A model generated the notes under the pieces. It was not told the DNA's origin. It saw only the letters and a list, made by a program, of their open reading frames with translations, and made no database searches. Shown here in pieces: positions 1 to 17,500 of a stretch of 64,000 nucleotides of DNA. Each line of letters starts with the position of its first letter. Position 1 is the stretch's first letter. Made by a program: the position numbers and the translations under genes. Source of the stretch: Polytrichum commune (taxonomy: Eukaryota > Streptophyta > Polytrichopsida > Polytrichales > Polytrichaceae); contig OX485805.1 of the NCBI GenBank assembly GCA_950295325.1, forward strand, positions 19,021,501 through 19,085,500. The letters are read 5' to 3'.

Positions 1-1480
1 CCAAGGGCCCATAGAAATCAAGCAACCCACCCTACCATAGGGACTTAGTGCCCATTAGGCCACCAGGGTAGTATCATTATCATAATTTTATTAAAAAAAC
101 ACAAAAATGACAAGTGTTCAAAAACACTTCTTCATCTTACAATGATTTCCACCCACAATTGTGAGGGCCTAAATACTCCAAACTTAACTCTTCTACTCTA
201 CCCTAGGAACCCCCATTAATTGAGCTCGCAAGCCCTCCAATGTGAACCAGTACACTGGCCATCCAATTATCTCAGCTCAGCTTGAAATTCAATACTCTGT
301 CCTGCAGCTCCAGTCTCACTAAGTCCCTTGATATTCGTTTCTCTCAACCCAGGAAGGCCCTGGAATCACCGTGACCCCCTCCCTGGAAGCCACCTCGGCC
401 AACTGCCGTTCAACCCTGGCAGACCCTGGTGTTGCATCCAGGGGCCCTCACTTCCTCGATCCCGCAGCCTGTTGTGTAACTCGCAGCAAAACTCCCATGG
501 CCAGTCAGTAATGCCAGGTTCAGCCTAATCCCACTTCCAGCCTTCGTATTGGATGCTCACAGAAATTGAATGCGCACTAGGCAGCTGACTGATACAGCCT
601 CTATCCTCCTCGGATCCAGCTGCAACCCCCCCGCATTGTGCATCCACGCGAAATCTCATTCTTCAGTGCGCACCCAGCTTCTGAAGTGTGGGCCCACTGA
701 TTGCACTGATCCTCATCTTCAAATTCCTCCTGCCTCTTCTAATTATCTCCAAACATCAGTATCTACCCAATGTTGCTCTCCTGCCCCTTCGATTGTGATT
801 TTTCCAGCATTACCTGATGAATGCGGCTCTCCCCCTGTACCTGGTTGAGTATACCGAATCCTCGTCTCTCCCCTCAGAATCTCCCAAAGTAAGCACAACT
901 TCGAGGGTGTTGGCTGGTCTGAGTGGTCTCGGCAGCCCTCGTGCTCCCTCAATCCGCCTTAGCTGAGTACCCCCTGAAATCCTTCCGTGTGTATTGGCAG
1001 CTTGAGGATTGCAGTTCGGCCTAAGTGCGAAGGTGCCAGCGTAGCCCCCACAATCCTCCTACCTCACTATCTAGCTCTCTTTCGGTGCCGTGATCGGCTC
1101 CTAATGGCTCCTCCCTAAAACCCAAAACCCTCAGCACCTCGCCCTGTCGAAAAACAACTCCCGTTCGATCCCCCTGCCGAGTGAGGGTGTACACCGAATG
1201 ACCCCCCGAGACCCCTCCTTCGGCCGCGGGTCCTTCCCCTTTGTGCTTGAACCCGAGGCCCAGCCCTTCCCCCAACCTCTAAACTAACACACCAAGGTCC
1301 TAATTAGAACACTAAAACCCTGGGTCCTTTCCCCTTCAAGCTATCCCCCCTAAGCTTCTTTACTTAACCCCGCTAAATCACACTAATTCCCCAAACTAAT
1401 ACACACCCCCAAACCTAAGCTTAAAACGTATCCCCACGCTACAATTCACTCTTTTTATATTTCCAATAAATAAATTAAAA
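1..1480. other. Non-coding, pyrimidine-rich stretch
   Basis: No open frame here looks like a known protein. From about 300 to 1450 the plus strand is strikingly rich in C and T and poor in G, with many CCC and CCCC runs, and differs from the AT-rich DNA that follows. It could be the remains of an old retroelement or an untranslated region of something outside the window; I cannot assign it. Confidence 0.4.
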
Positions 1481-4400
1481 TAAGAATCAAATCCTAATGA
1501 ACTTCTAAGGGTTTAGCAACACATGTGGGCACCATTTCGGGCTCACATCAAGCAATGATGGTATGGAACCTTGTATTGAGGGCATGAAAGGAAGTATTAA
1601 TGTAAAGTTCACACATGTAGAAGAAGTACGTATAAAGGAATAAATAAAATATTCCCGGTGTTGCCATCGGCATGAATTACGGTCTTGCCTCATCTTTGAG
1701 TCAATCTAATTCTATGTGTATTCTCAAAACGCTCAACACAATATAGTGTAAGGACCTCAATGAATATTGCCTCTTTGCCAAGGTGATCACATCGAACATG
1801 ACGAATAAGCCTTGGAGAAGCTAACCTATGACATCTATTTTCCTTAAAGACAAGCTCATTAGGTTCCAACTTTCCACATGTTTAGATGAAAATATTCATT
1901 TCGCTTGACTTCCCCCGATGTGATTGGATGGATATCGATGAAGAGTGCACTAAGACGTTGGAGCGTCGTGTTGTTTGTTTTGCATGTGCATGCAAGGCAA
2001 GTGTGTGGCCTGGATTTGGTGGCACTAGTGCAAGTTTGAAGGTGAAAAATGGTGGGAGCCCACTTCTAGCTCATACATTCTTTTCCCAGTCCTTTTTGGG
2101 TACCCATAAGCAACCCCATAACTAAATGCTCATCCAACCAATTGAAGAAGAGCAAAAGAGGTACCATAATTTTTGTCATGCGCACTTTTTCATCCATGGA
2201 TGGGGGTGCTACGTATGTCATCCATATTTCCCAGATTCGGTTCCCAAACTAATTGGTTATAATTGATAACCTACTTGAGTAGGTGGATGAAAATTTAGTG
2301 TGGGGGTTTTCATCTACATATTTGGATGAACATTCAAGGCAAGGCCAATACTATAAGATTACTATTGTTAACCATGGCAAGTACTATAGAATTAATGTGG
2401 GCCACACTAAATTCCAACCCACATGAATGTTTCCCACCCACACTAATTAGACAAAAAAAATGTAGTTTATTGCAAATAAGTGGGGAAGAATCAACCACAA
2501 ACATACATGTGCCCGAGTTCTACTAGAATCCATAAACTACTTCTCAATGTTTCAAAGCGTAGTTGGAGGGCATGTTCTCTGACATAACGTACTTCCCCAA
2601 CACATGGCTGGGGTTTGCCACATTTGTAGTTTACCTCCTTGTATCAAACGGATGATTTTCAACCAAAGCATTAAAAACACTTTTCTCATGAATCACCTTC
2701 GGCAATGCACATGTTTATGGAAGATTTCTTCTAAGGGTTGGACTCTTTGTTGTAATACTAAATGAAGTGCGTGATGGTTATGAAATAAAACTCCTTGTAG
2801 ACAAGAGATTTATGAAGAAAAGCAAATGTATACATAATAATGGTATCCTAGATAATACTCATGTATTTATAGTAATTTGAAAAGAGTTGATGTGATAAAT
2901 GCCCTTACTACATACACAAAATAAAAATCATGAAATAAGGAGGCCTTTACGACATTCTCAATTTAACTTTCTAATGAGAAGGTTGTAGACTTATATTCCA
3001 TTCATAGGAAGCATCTCATTGTGAATTGACCCTAGAACCGTTATGCCATTGAAGCTAGGGCAATAATAGCATTTAGACTTACCATCATATGGTCAATTCA
3101 ATGATAAGTCCACTAGGAGTCCACTTTGACCCATTTGGCTTTTGATACCAACATAATTGCTATCTCCATATGCCAAAGGGTGGGCCACTAGGTTGACAAT
3201 TGGTTCTTTATATTCCATGCGCCACATACTATCATATTTTTTGTTCATTTTATAAACCCTTATAATACACCAAGTCTTGTTTGTCAAAGGCTTCGTAGAT
3301 ATAGATGGTGTTCCATGGCAATCGTGCAATCCGGGGAGTTTTTAGATAACTCAAACAATCTCAAGTTTAAAAAAACCTAAAACACAAAAGCCTAACAAGA
3401 ATGGAATGTGTCGCTCATTGGGGACATTGATCAAATGGCAACGATGGATGAAACTAACACATCTATTATCATTTTTTTCCCCTAGACCTTAGGGCCCCCT
3501 TTTGTACATTGTACCTCTACTTTAGGATTCTTGGTAGCCTTTTTAAAGGTATCCACTAGAGAAAAAACAATACCTCCCCCTCATTTATACAATCATGTAT
3601 GATAATGTCTCGATTGATACCCCTTTTTACACTCACATTAACTTTTGTATACAGTTAGTGAAGAAGTCCACCCATGAGGAGTTGCCACCCTTGGAGATTT
3701 TTACATTGAAGAAATGTTATGTAATAAGAAAACATGTGTATTCCATAGCTATCGATCTTTGACCTCAAAGAAAACATCCATTTTGTTTCTACATGATAAT
3801 TTTGCTCAAGGAAGTTTGTGATGTTATGTGATATATTTAAACCCTTACAAGTCTAAAGGGGCTCAATGTGCAACCATGTACACAATTTCTACAAGCCCTC
3901 ACCAAGTCTAAAGTTCATATTTAAGATTCATGCAATTGAAAATTGATTTTATACATCATCTTATATCAAGGAGAAGACAAAGATATACTAAAATGTGACA
4001 TTTATGCTCAACATACTAAGAGTGTATCGCATCCAAAGGCACTTGTATTTGAATCAAATCTTCAACAACATTAAACTATTCAACCAATTTGAAAAGTGCA
4101 CTACAAGAGCAAGTCGAATTTAGATAGGGTCATCTTTGACAAGATTGATTGAAAATGGAAATGTGTAGCTCAAATATACAATGTTTTTTGTGCATGTACC
4201 TTGGCTTGAAACGGGCCTCTTAGACTTTCAAGGCCGCCACTAATCACAACCCCAATAGCTAGGATGTAAGCCTTATGTGGTCACCCGATATTTGAATAAT
4301 TGGTATGTGACAACCATGGCTTCTAGTTATGAACATACACCAAAAAGATGTGTATTATGACCAAATCGAACTATTTGTTGAAGATATAGATAGTTTAGCT

Positions 4401-5230
4401 TAATAAGTCCAACAATGAACACAAATGGAGACATAACATTATTGCGCTAAGTGACTAGGTTGTGTGGAGTTGGAAATATGTCATGTTAGGTGCTAGAAGC
4501 ATATCTCATGGGTGCTTGTTAGTAAGCAGATTCAACCTGGAAAATGAGTGAGATTAGGGTGAAGCATTATCATTGCATATTATTAGCATAGAACGGTTGA
4601 TAGCAACTAAATAATGTTTTGCAAAGCTTTAGTTATGTTATTATACGATCACTCAAAGACAACGAAAACCCTGAACACGTTGATCTCTTATACACCCAAC
4701 TTTGATTTCAAAACTTGAAATGATAATCTTTGACATTCGTGGTTGTCAAAAAATTATGATTAATGTAAGCTACACATGACATAATTACTTACCTGAGCTG
4801 ATTCTAGAGGGGGGGGGGTGTGACTCCTTGAGGAGGGTGGTATATCACGTGCAACTGAAGAATATTATTGTAGGGGATATTTTGATGACCCGGACTCTAC
4901 TATCGAAAGTTCAATAGGTTATTCAGACATTATAGAACATGAATGACTTTACTTGGTAAAGTATTGCATTCTCACTAGAGAATTAGGGCACTGTGTAAGT
5001 CCGAATAGCAACACACACTAACTTAATTGGGATACTCTAAGTGTAGTGGTGGGTTCTATTGGTCATCGCTCTATACTCAACCCTAGCCTCTCAGCTGCTG
5101 ACACGTGTCGGGACTACACCTAATTCCATTATGAAGCTTTTCCCTTCCTCATGGAGCTCCAGATCACCACTACAAACGTGAGACATGCACCACCGGAACC
5201 TTCCATCTTCCGATGATCGGTGTATTATTG
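1481..5230. other. AT-rich intergenic DNA with an old dispersed repeat
   Basis: No gene recognised. The part from about 3360 to 3690 is clearly related, in the same orientation, to 24130-24470: both carry a 'CTTAGGGCCCC..TTTTTGTAC' block, then 'AATACCTC', then 'TTACACTCAC.TTAA', and end in a stretch about an 'AAG.CTCCACCC' motif. This marks an old interspersed repeat whose ends I cannot define. A run of nine G lies near 4811. Confidence 0.4.
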
Positions 5231-5681
5231 TTGGGGCTATGTTGAGTTTCCATGTAGGCTATTTGCCCACTAGATTCTAGAAAATAGTGGGCCGGAGGTG
5301 TTCACACATGTCTTTAGTTAAGCACAAGTTGCCGTTCAAGCACATTTTGGGGTCTGCTAGAATGTGAAGCACCATAGATACGAGCTGCTAGACCTCCATG
5401 TGCCCACTAAAAAATCTCTAACCATCTTTAATGACCTTCAATAACAATCTTCAATGACTTTCAATATTAATCTTCAATGACCTACGAGTGTGGTCATTGA
5501 AGATTTTGAAAGATCGGTTTTAGACGAAGGCTGAGATTAGTAGGTGAACCCGGATTTGAGGAGATGAGAGTTGCTTAGTTGGCACATACAAACCCCTCTA
5601 GAGTCCCTCTACATTTGGGCGGGTTTGTCCTTATTCACACTAGAATCTGGTGGGTGAGTGGCATACATGGAAATCACGCTC
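5231..5681. mobile_element. MITE-like element, copy 1 of the 'TTTCCATGTAGG' family
   Basis: The ends form imperfect inverted repeats: the left end reads AGTTTCCATGTAGGC then CCCACTAGATTCTAG, and the right end, reverse-complemented, reads GATTTCCATGTATGC then CCCACCAGATTCTAG. The interior is related to the better preserved copy at 22543-24068 once that copy's nested solo LTR is removed, and the ends recur at 61530-62018. No transposase is present. Target duplication is not clear for this copy. Confidence 0.55.
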
Positions 5682-6490
5682 ATTCGACTCTCTGCATTTC
5701 GTAAGGTTTCACTCAGCTTTCAGACGAATGTATCTAAAATTGGATGACCAGATACATTTTTCCATCCTTTATTTTCATCCTTCGTCTTGTACTGTGGGAA
5801 GTGCATACCTACATCCAGCACTTCTCTCTTGAGTAGGTCGCATGCAACTGCACTTCCTATGGAAACTGCAAAAATGGCAAAAAGAAAAGTGGGAAAAAGC
5901 ACAAAATCTCTGCTTCCAATCTTCTCTACTTTTACATTTCATACTGCGGCAGTTCTTAGACACTTCCTAAAATCACTGCCACAATTGCTATTTCCCACAG
6001 GTGCGCGCTGTGGTCACACTAACTTAGCTTTAATTTCCTGCAGGATAGAATGTCATGTGCTTGTAATCCAAGCAGTTACAGATTGAATTTGCATTTAAGA
6101 GTTTCCGGTTTGTAAGCCCGAGTGTCTGGTTAGAAGACAATTGTTTTTTTTTTCTTTCCCAGAAGATTTCGTAAGGGTGCGATTTTCGAATGGTTGGCAA
6201 CGGCTCTGGTTCGGTTTGATGCCAGCCTTTTTAACTTATTACCAACAAGAAAACGGTAGAACCGTGAGGCTCTGTCCTTTACTATGAAAGACTACAAGTA
6301 TAGTTGTCCACTTTGCTCATGCCAATCCATTGCTATTTACTATACCAAACCTTTCTTGGATTTTGTGCACCTTCTTCTCAAATGCAGGTCAAGGATTTTG
6401 ATATCACCCGAAATTTTTAGAATAAATAATCAAGAACTGCCGAAATAACTATAGTTAACTAGATTTCTTTCAATGCATTTTAGGGAGAAA

Positions 6491-6491
6491 T

Positions 6492-6523
<32 letters not shown>

Positions 6524-6529
6524 TATACA
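6491..6529. repeat. TA/CA microsatellite
   Basis: About ten TA dinucleotides are followed directly by about six AC dinucleotides, a compound simple repeat. Confidence 0.9.
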
Positions 6530-7719
6530 TGTGTAATTATAGTTAACATCCACATTAAATAAAGTGGACCAAAAATAACAAGAACAAGTCCAAGTGTGAA
6601 CGCAAAGTGGTTAGGAAATTTGCTCTTGAAACGAAGAAGTTGATGCATAGCCTCTGTCCTACAGACAGAGCCAACAAACTTTGTGGGAAAATCATAACTC
6701 GCTGTCAGATTGAAACTGAGAGCGTGGGTGAGCGGTTGGAAGTTTCAAGCGAAGTTACAGCAAGAGTTAAGTGAGCAGCTTTTCCGAATCTCGGCGTGTG
6801 GGTGGCTTCTTCACTCCTCAGGGTGTCTGACGGTGAGCTTCAAATCGTTGAGGGTGGAGTAGTTTCTGGTTGGGTTTCTTATTAAGTAGGCGCTTTCTAT
6901 CGAGACTCGCACCAGTTATATTACCTAGACTTGTGGTTTTGGAGGATTTCGTGTTTTGCAATTCGATTTGGATGGTTGGCAGTTCCGGGACAGTTCGAAA
7001 TTGCGACTCTATGCGTGCATTCTATTGACACTGTAGTGCTTGTGCAGTTGAGGTCTGAAAGTTGCTGCCACTCACAAGTATCAAGTCAGGTGAGTTTGAA
7101 TTCGGTCTGGATACTTGTGATATATAGTTAAGGGAAGTCATTGTCGCCATGTCCAATAGATTGTTTGCCATGTGCAATAAATTGTGGGGCGGGAGAATAT
7201 TAATGCGCTGGGGGAGAATAATTTGGTATTTTTTTTGCAGTTTCAGTGTTGGATTAGACCCCCCAGAACTTGAGAACCAGGTGTGAGCAGGAATCTCGAT
7301 CTTTGCAGTTGGCTATGAAAGGAGGAGGATGGTTATGACCCGTAGTCATATCCCCTCGCAATCGGTGAACCAAATACCAGTTGTTTCTCACTGATTTGTA
7401 GTATATTTCCTCCTCACACCAGTTATGTATGTTAACTGACAATTTTATGGGCTCCCACGGCTCGAGAAGGAACTGAACATAACCTATTGTTGAGCTCCTC
7501 GTGTGAGCTCAAACTTCAATACCGTTCTCAGAGTGCGGAAGTTCTACCATCCTACTTAACCCCTCCTTCCCTGAGTGTCGAATTGATCTACGATTTTGCA
7601 GCTCCATTTTGAGTACAGAAAGGAGTAAGGAAGTTGAAAGAGAGATTCAACTCAGTTTCCGATGTTTAATGGGAATTCATAGGTTACTATCACTGGCTCT
7701 TTGTACTCAAGCGAGTATT

Positions 7720-7945
7720 GCAATGAGCGGGGAGAACCGGCCGCTGGTTGCAGATGAACCGGTTGAGTTAGAGAAACAGCCGGTCGAAGTTCAAGACTTC
7801 AGGATGATTACCACCATTTAAGAGGAATCATTGGAATATGCCCGGAGTTATTAAAGAATAAACCCGAAAGATCACTAACACGTAACCGGTTGGACTTGGG
7901 AACACTAGGATTTTGACCGATCATGCCCAGAAACCTCCCCGGACA
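7720..7945 (+). repeat. Dispersed repeat shared with reductase introns, copy 1
   Basis: This stretch begins 'CAATGAGCGGGGAGAACCGG' and ends near a 'CTCCCCGGACA' block. It matches 9464-9680 (intron 1 of the reductase gene) along its length, and its first part also resembles 12573-12810 (intron 5). Shared landmarks are GAGAAYCGGCCGCT, TACCGATCAT/ATTACCACC, 'GGAAACACTAG' and 'CCGATYATGC'. A 70-codon frame inside it (7609-7821) is not supported as a gene. Confidence 0.55.
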
Positions 7946-8122
7946 CTGGCGTATTGTTTTGAGTCGCAAACTTAAATTAGCCCACTTATTACACCACCCA
8001 ATTTTTCTGTATATGTGTGATTGGTTGATTTGAGTTATTTTAGATCATTGTTATTTTGGTTTGGATTGATGCCAGGAGGTTGAATTTGGGACTAAAAAGC
8101 TGAAAAGGCGGAGGCGGTCGCG

Positions 8123-13208
<5,086 letters not shown>

Positions 13209-13416
13209 GTAAAGATTTGGACTTGTTAATCACACTCGAGGGAAGCCCAAACTTACAAGGTGATGATATCATAGAAGGACGCGGTCTATTTTATCTTTAC
13301 TAGTGCTGGAATGTGCGATTCACGTAGGTGCCAGCCACTGTAAGTATGACACGTGGCATAAAATAGATAAATGAAGGGCAAATCTCATTGTCCAGGAGAA
13401 TCGAAAGGGCATCTAG

Positions 13417-13755
13417 GAGTTTAGTATTACTGGGTTGCTGGAGGATGAGTGTACAGTTTTTGCATCTAACGTGCACATTGTGATGAGTTGCAATAAACTA
13501 TGAGTTTAGTATTCCTGGGTTGTTGGAGGATGAGTGTACAGTTTTTGCATCTAACATGTGCCTTGTGATGAGTTGCAATAAACTATGAGTTTAGTATTCC
13601 TAGGTTGCTAGGGGATGAGTGTACAGTTTTGCATCTAACGTGCGCATTGTGATGAGTTGCAATAAACTATGAGTTTAGAATTCATGGGTTGCTGGAGGAT
13701 GAGTGTACAATTTCTACATCTAACGTGCGCATTGTGATGAGTTGTATAATAAACA
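13417..13755 (+). repeat. 84-85 bp tandem array, four units, behind the reductase gene
   Basis: Units start at 13417, 13502, 13587 and 13671, each beginning GAGTTTAG. Each contains GGATGAGTGTACA, GCATCTAAC (TACATCTAAC in the last) and GTGATGAGTTG. The last unit is slightly shortened. The array starts 209 bp after the reductase stop codon, so it probably lies in the 3' UTR or termination region. Confidence 0.9.
13492..13753 (+). promoter_or_regulatory. Four tandem AATAAA polyadenylation hexamers
   Basis: Canonical AATAAA occurs at 13492-13497, 13577-13582, 13661-13666 and 13748-13753, once per unit of the tandem array. As the first poly(A)-like hexamers after the reductase stop on the coding strand they are good candidates for its 3' end. 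Which one is used cannot be read from sequence. Confidence 0.5.
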
Positions 13756-14556
13756 ACATAATGAGGTAGAAGCACCAGGCTTTCTCAATATATTTATATT
13801 TGATGGGATGGAATGGAAGAATGTTCCATTATTAAGGTTTAGAGGAATGGAGTTGTGATTCGTTTGTTGTGTGAAAATCGGGAGAGTTTTGGAAGTTGTG
13901 CACGTAAATGTATAGACTGGTTTACAAGATTCTGCCTATTTAGTGCTTATAAATGTTACACTTGACATGGTTGTTTTCCCAAAGAGTTCTTTATCTAATC
14001 CTTGCAATTGTGGCAAGATGCAATTTTTTAGTCTAGGCCATTCTTTCTAAAATGTGTATGTGATCGTATGAAGAACTTTTTGTACTAGTTGGAGCATTAT
14101 TCAAATTAGGAAATACTTTTGTTTTGCATTTGATAACAGAAAGTCTGATACGAGGTTTGAGCACCAAGGTGTGAAGTGAAGTGTCTTGATCAGAGAACAC
14201 TAAGAACCTCAAGACAGGCAAGTCAGTATATTGTGTTCTTGAGCTTGATTTTTTTTGCCCAAAGGCTAGTTTGACTCAATCTAGTACTAGGGGATGATCA
14301 TTAATGATGAACCCCTCTCTCAAAAAAGAACAAGAACATTGTCCGCCTCGAATGAATATGTGATACATTTGAGAAACCTAGCCTATTGCTGAGTGTTGTC
14401 CACTCTTACATAGTAAGGTAGATCATTTGTAGATCTGTAAGTGAACTCATGAATTGGGGATACTTGGATCATTTGAAACTCTCGAGTGGACCCATGCATC
14501 AGTTGCCTTCACCACAACACTGTCAATCTCAGCTTTCTCAACCATTGACATCAAAA
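13756..14556. other. Intergenic region between convergent genes
   Basis: The reductase (+) and the subtilase (-) converge here. I see no gene or repeat. The segment next to 14556 must hold the subtilase 3' UTR. Confidence 0.5.
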
Positions 14557-17500
14557 TTATGCCACGACATTACTGTCGATGACGATGGGGCTTTGCACGA
14601 CATGCTTCCCATCCGACCACCTTAGTGTGGCAAATTGACGGTCCACCACGTGATTGTAAACGGGTACTACTGTCAAGGTGAACTCACGCTTCTCCATAAA
14701 TTTAGTGAAGACTAAGGTTGTCGGCTCCACGATGACCGAGTACCCTTGCGGGCTCACCACATGGGCAACGTATGTTGCCGTGGTGCTCCCTGTCTCTACG
14801 TTTGTCAAAATCCGCCGGAATGTCACCGCGGAGGAGTTCAAGGAAACGTCACCAAAGACCGCGAAAAACGACGGGAAGTTTGCATCTTCGACCCGCGGGG
14901 GGAGGCCGCCACCGGTGGGACAAGGCGGCGCGTCTCGGTCGATTTGCCGCGTCTCGTTGTTTGGGTATCCCAGCGCGCACATGAACGTCAAGTAGTCATG
15001 AACGCCCATGTCATAAACCAAGCCCGGTCGCATGGCTTGCTCTGGCCGGATGAACCCGGCGCCAAAGTCCAGCGGGCTCGCTGCCGCCCTCGTCTCCTGC
15101 GCCGTGATGGTCTCGTTCAAGTTGTTCAGCATGGTCGCTGTGGTCATCAAGGCCGAGCGGATCGCCGCAGGGCTCCAGGACGGGTGCACGGACTTGAGCA
15201 GCGCCGCGACGCCGCTCACGTGGGGGCACGCCATCGACGTGCCCGACATGAACGCAAACTCGTTGCTGCCGACGCCGGCGGCGAGGATCTCCACGCCGGG
15301 CGCGGCAAGGTCTGGCTTCAGCCACTGGGCGTGCCCCGCGGCGTAGCGCAGCGGCCCCCGCGAGCTGAAATCGGCGACGACCGGTGCGGGGGCCACACCC
15401 AACATGGTTCGCGTCGCGAGGATCTTTGCAAGCGGACACCTCGTCGAACGCAAGTACTCCATGAGCGCCTCGCGGCCCTCGCTTGTCACTCGCAGCAAGG
15501 GGACGGCGTTCGACCCCCTCTCCAAAGCGGCCCGGCCCGAGTCGAGGAGGTTGGTGTCGCCGCTCCCGCCGCCCCCGGCGATGATGACCCCCGCGCCACC
15601 GGCCGCAAAGACGGCGTCGTAACTACCGCCGATGTCCGGGCTGTTCTCGCACAACACGATCTTGCCCTTCACGAGGTTGGGGTTCATCGCCCCGCCACCT
15701 GCGCCCTCGGGGTCATGGCAACTCCCATATTACTATAAGACCACTCTTTCAGAACCTCCTTAATTATACCCTAACATATAGTTTATCAAAACAACCTTTT
15801 CGACTTAAACATTACGTTATAGAGCACAAACGTATTTGAAGAATTAGTGAATTAAAGAACACTTCCATCAATAATTTGAAGGAAAAAAGGTGCCTATACG
15901 AAAATCACTTTAGGAGATATCATGAGTTGACAATACGAAAACTTATGATACACAATAGAAGAGGGGGCGCAACCTAATCGTTTTCAACAAATTGTTATTA
16001 TGACACGTTGCTACATGATGGAATACTTGTAAGACATTATATTATCTTGTAATACGTTACACTACTTATCATTAATTTATGACATTATACTTGATTATAC
16101 AACATTGAGGTCTAGTTGATTTCCACTTATTGTACCCAGTCTTATATGTGCATGTGATATGGGAGTTGTGCGACGCCAGTCACCTGCACAAACGCTCGCG
16201 GGGTAGAGGACGCTCGAGTTCACTGCCGCGTCGCCGGCATACACGAAGGGGAAGAGGAGGTTGCCTTTGCTCGCGCCGCCTTTCTCTCCCCGCGACCCGG
16301 CTTGAACGGTGGCGAAAGCACCGGGGACTGTTGCCCCATTTCCGAGCACCACAAGGACCGGGAAGGATCGGTCCTGGGTGGTCGCCGCCACGGTCGTGAT
16401 CCAGGGCGCTGTGTTGGTCACCGTCGCGGGAGTCGGGCCCTCGTTCATCGCCGCCGACGACACAAATATGCCCCTCTTCATCGCAGCGTACTGGGCGATC
16501 GCATAGTTGTCTTCGTAGAGCTCAGGCATCTTGTCGCCGAGGTTCACGAGCGGGAGCCCGATCGAGATCGAGATCACATCTACCCCGTCGGCGATCGCGT
16601 CGTTGAACGCCGCCAGGATGTCCGAGTCTGTGCATTGCCCGATGTCGCCCCCGAACCAGCAGACCTTGTACACGGCAATGTGCGCCTTGGGCGCCATCCC
16701 GGCCGCTGTCCCGTTCGCGAGCCCAAATATGCCGGCTCCATGCACCCAGCTAGTCGTCGTTGAGAGCAAAAGGGACCACCGTAGCAGATCAATCATCCAG
16801 TCAACTAAGTGCAAGCTAAGCTATTTGTGAAATCGATCGACACTGGTATGTGCAGAATTAGGTGGAGACGTATGTGGGACCTAATTTATCGGCGTTCCAC
16901 ACCGATTTTGAGTATTTAGTAACGCAGTTACATCAAACACGGAAAATCGTTTTTCACACTTGGGTTACCATACGGATGAATAGACAAGTTTTTGTAATCT
17001 GATTTCGACCTAAGGTGATTAATTTGCATGGGTAATTAGTCGACCTATTCGAGAGGTTGCACGTATCAGCGTAGAGCACCAACAAACAAGTTATGCCCAG
17101 GTCAAGTTTCATGGCAAAGTTACACTATCTTGTCCTAGTAATATGAGTGTGGGGGGGAACTTATTGTGGGCCACTCTGATTGTCTAGTGAGAGTGGAAAA
17201 TTATAATGTGGGCACAATATCGCGGGTCTTTTTTTGAGGTTTTCCTGGAGGCTTTTGATCATAACCCGTTATGGAACATGACCAATCTGCTCATGGATGT
17301 AAACCATTCTAATTATGAATCGACATGTCCTATGCGCATTGGTTAAAAAGGCGCAAGAGAGTTGTTGGAAGTGCCCTCCACCACTTGGGTGAGTGACCGG
17401 TTGCAAGGCTCTTTAGCCACCTTGCTTGTGAGTTATATGTTCCACAAGAGGAGTTTGTGAATGAGAACACTCACCGACCGGCTGCCGTCGAGGCCGTGTG

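Larger units (their letters stand above)
5682..8122. other. Upstream region of the reductase gene
   Basis: No protein assignment. A TA/CA microsatellite lies at 6491-6529. The last kilobase before the reductase start may hold its promoter and 5' leader; T-rich tracts ending in CAG (for example just before 7603) could be leader-intron acceptors, but sequence alone does not settle this. A dispersed repeat copy lies at 7720-7945. Confidence 0.35.

Noticed and set aside
3137..3150. TGGTATCAAAAGCC on the minus strand, like a tRNA-Met primer-binding site of plant LTR elements
   Set aside because: One or two mismatches to the usual TGGTATCAGAGCC and no LTR end (CA) directly before it; no LTR pair found around it.
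5720..6086. Overlapping open frames on both strands near 5.7-6.1 kb
   Set aside because: No domain or codon bias; typical chance frames.
7609..7821. 70-codon open frame upstream of the reductase gene
   Set aside because: It lies across a dispersed repeat whose other copies are in introns; no conserved reading frame among copies.
14746..15738. Long plus-strand open frame (330 codons) opposite the last subtilase exon
   Set aside because: It is the antisense shadow of a GC-rich exon; composition is Arg-rich low complexity, and the minus strand has the catalytic Ser motif and a full domain.
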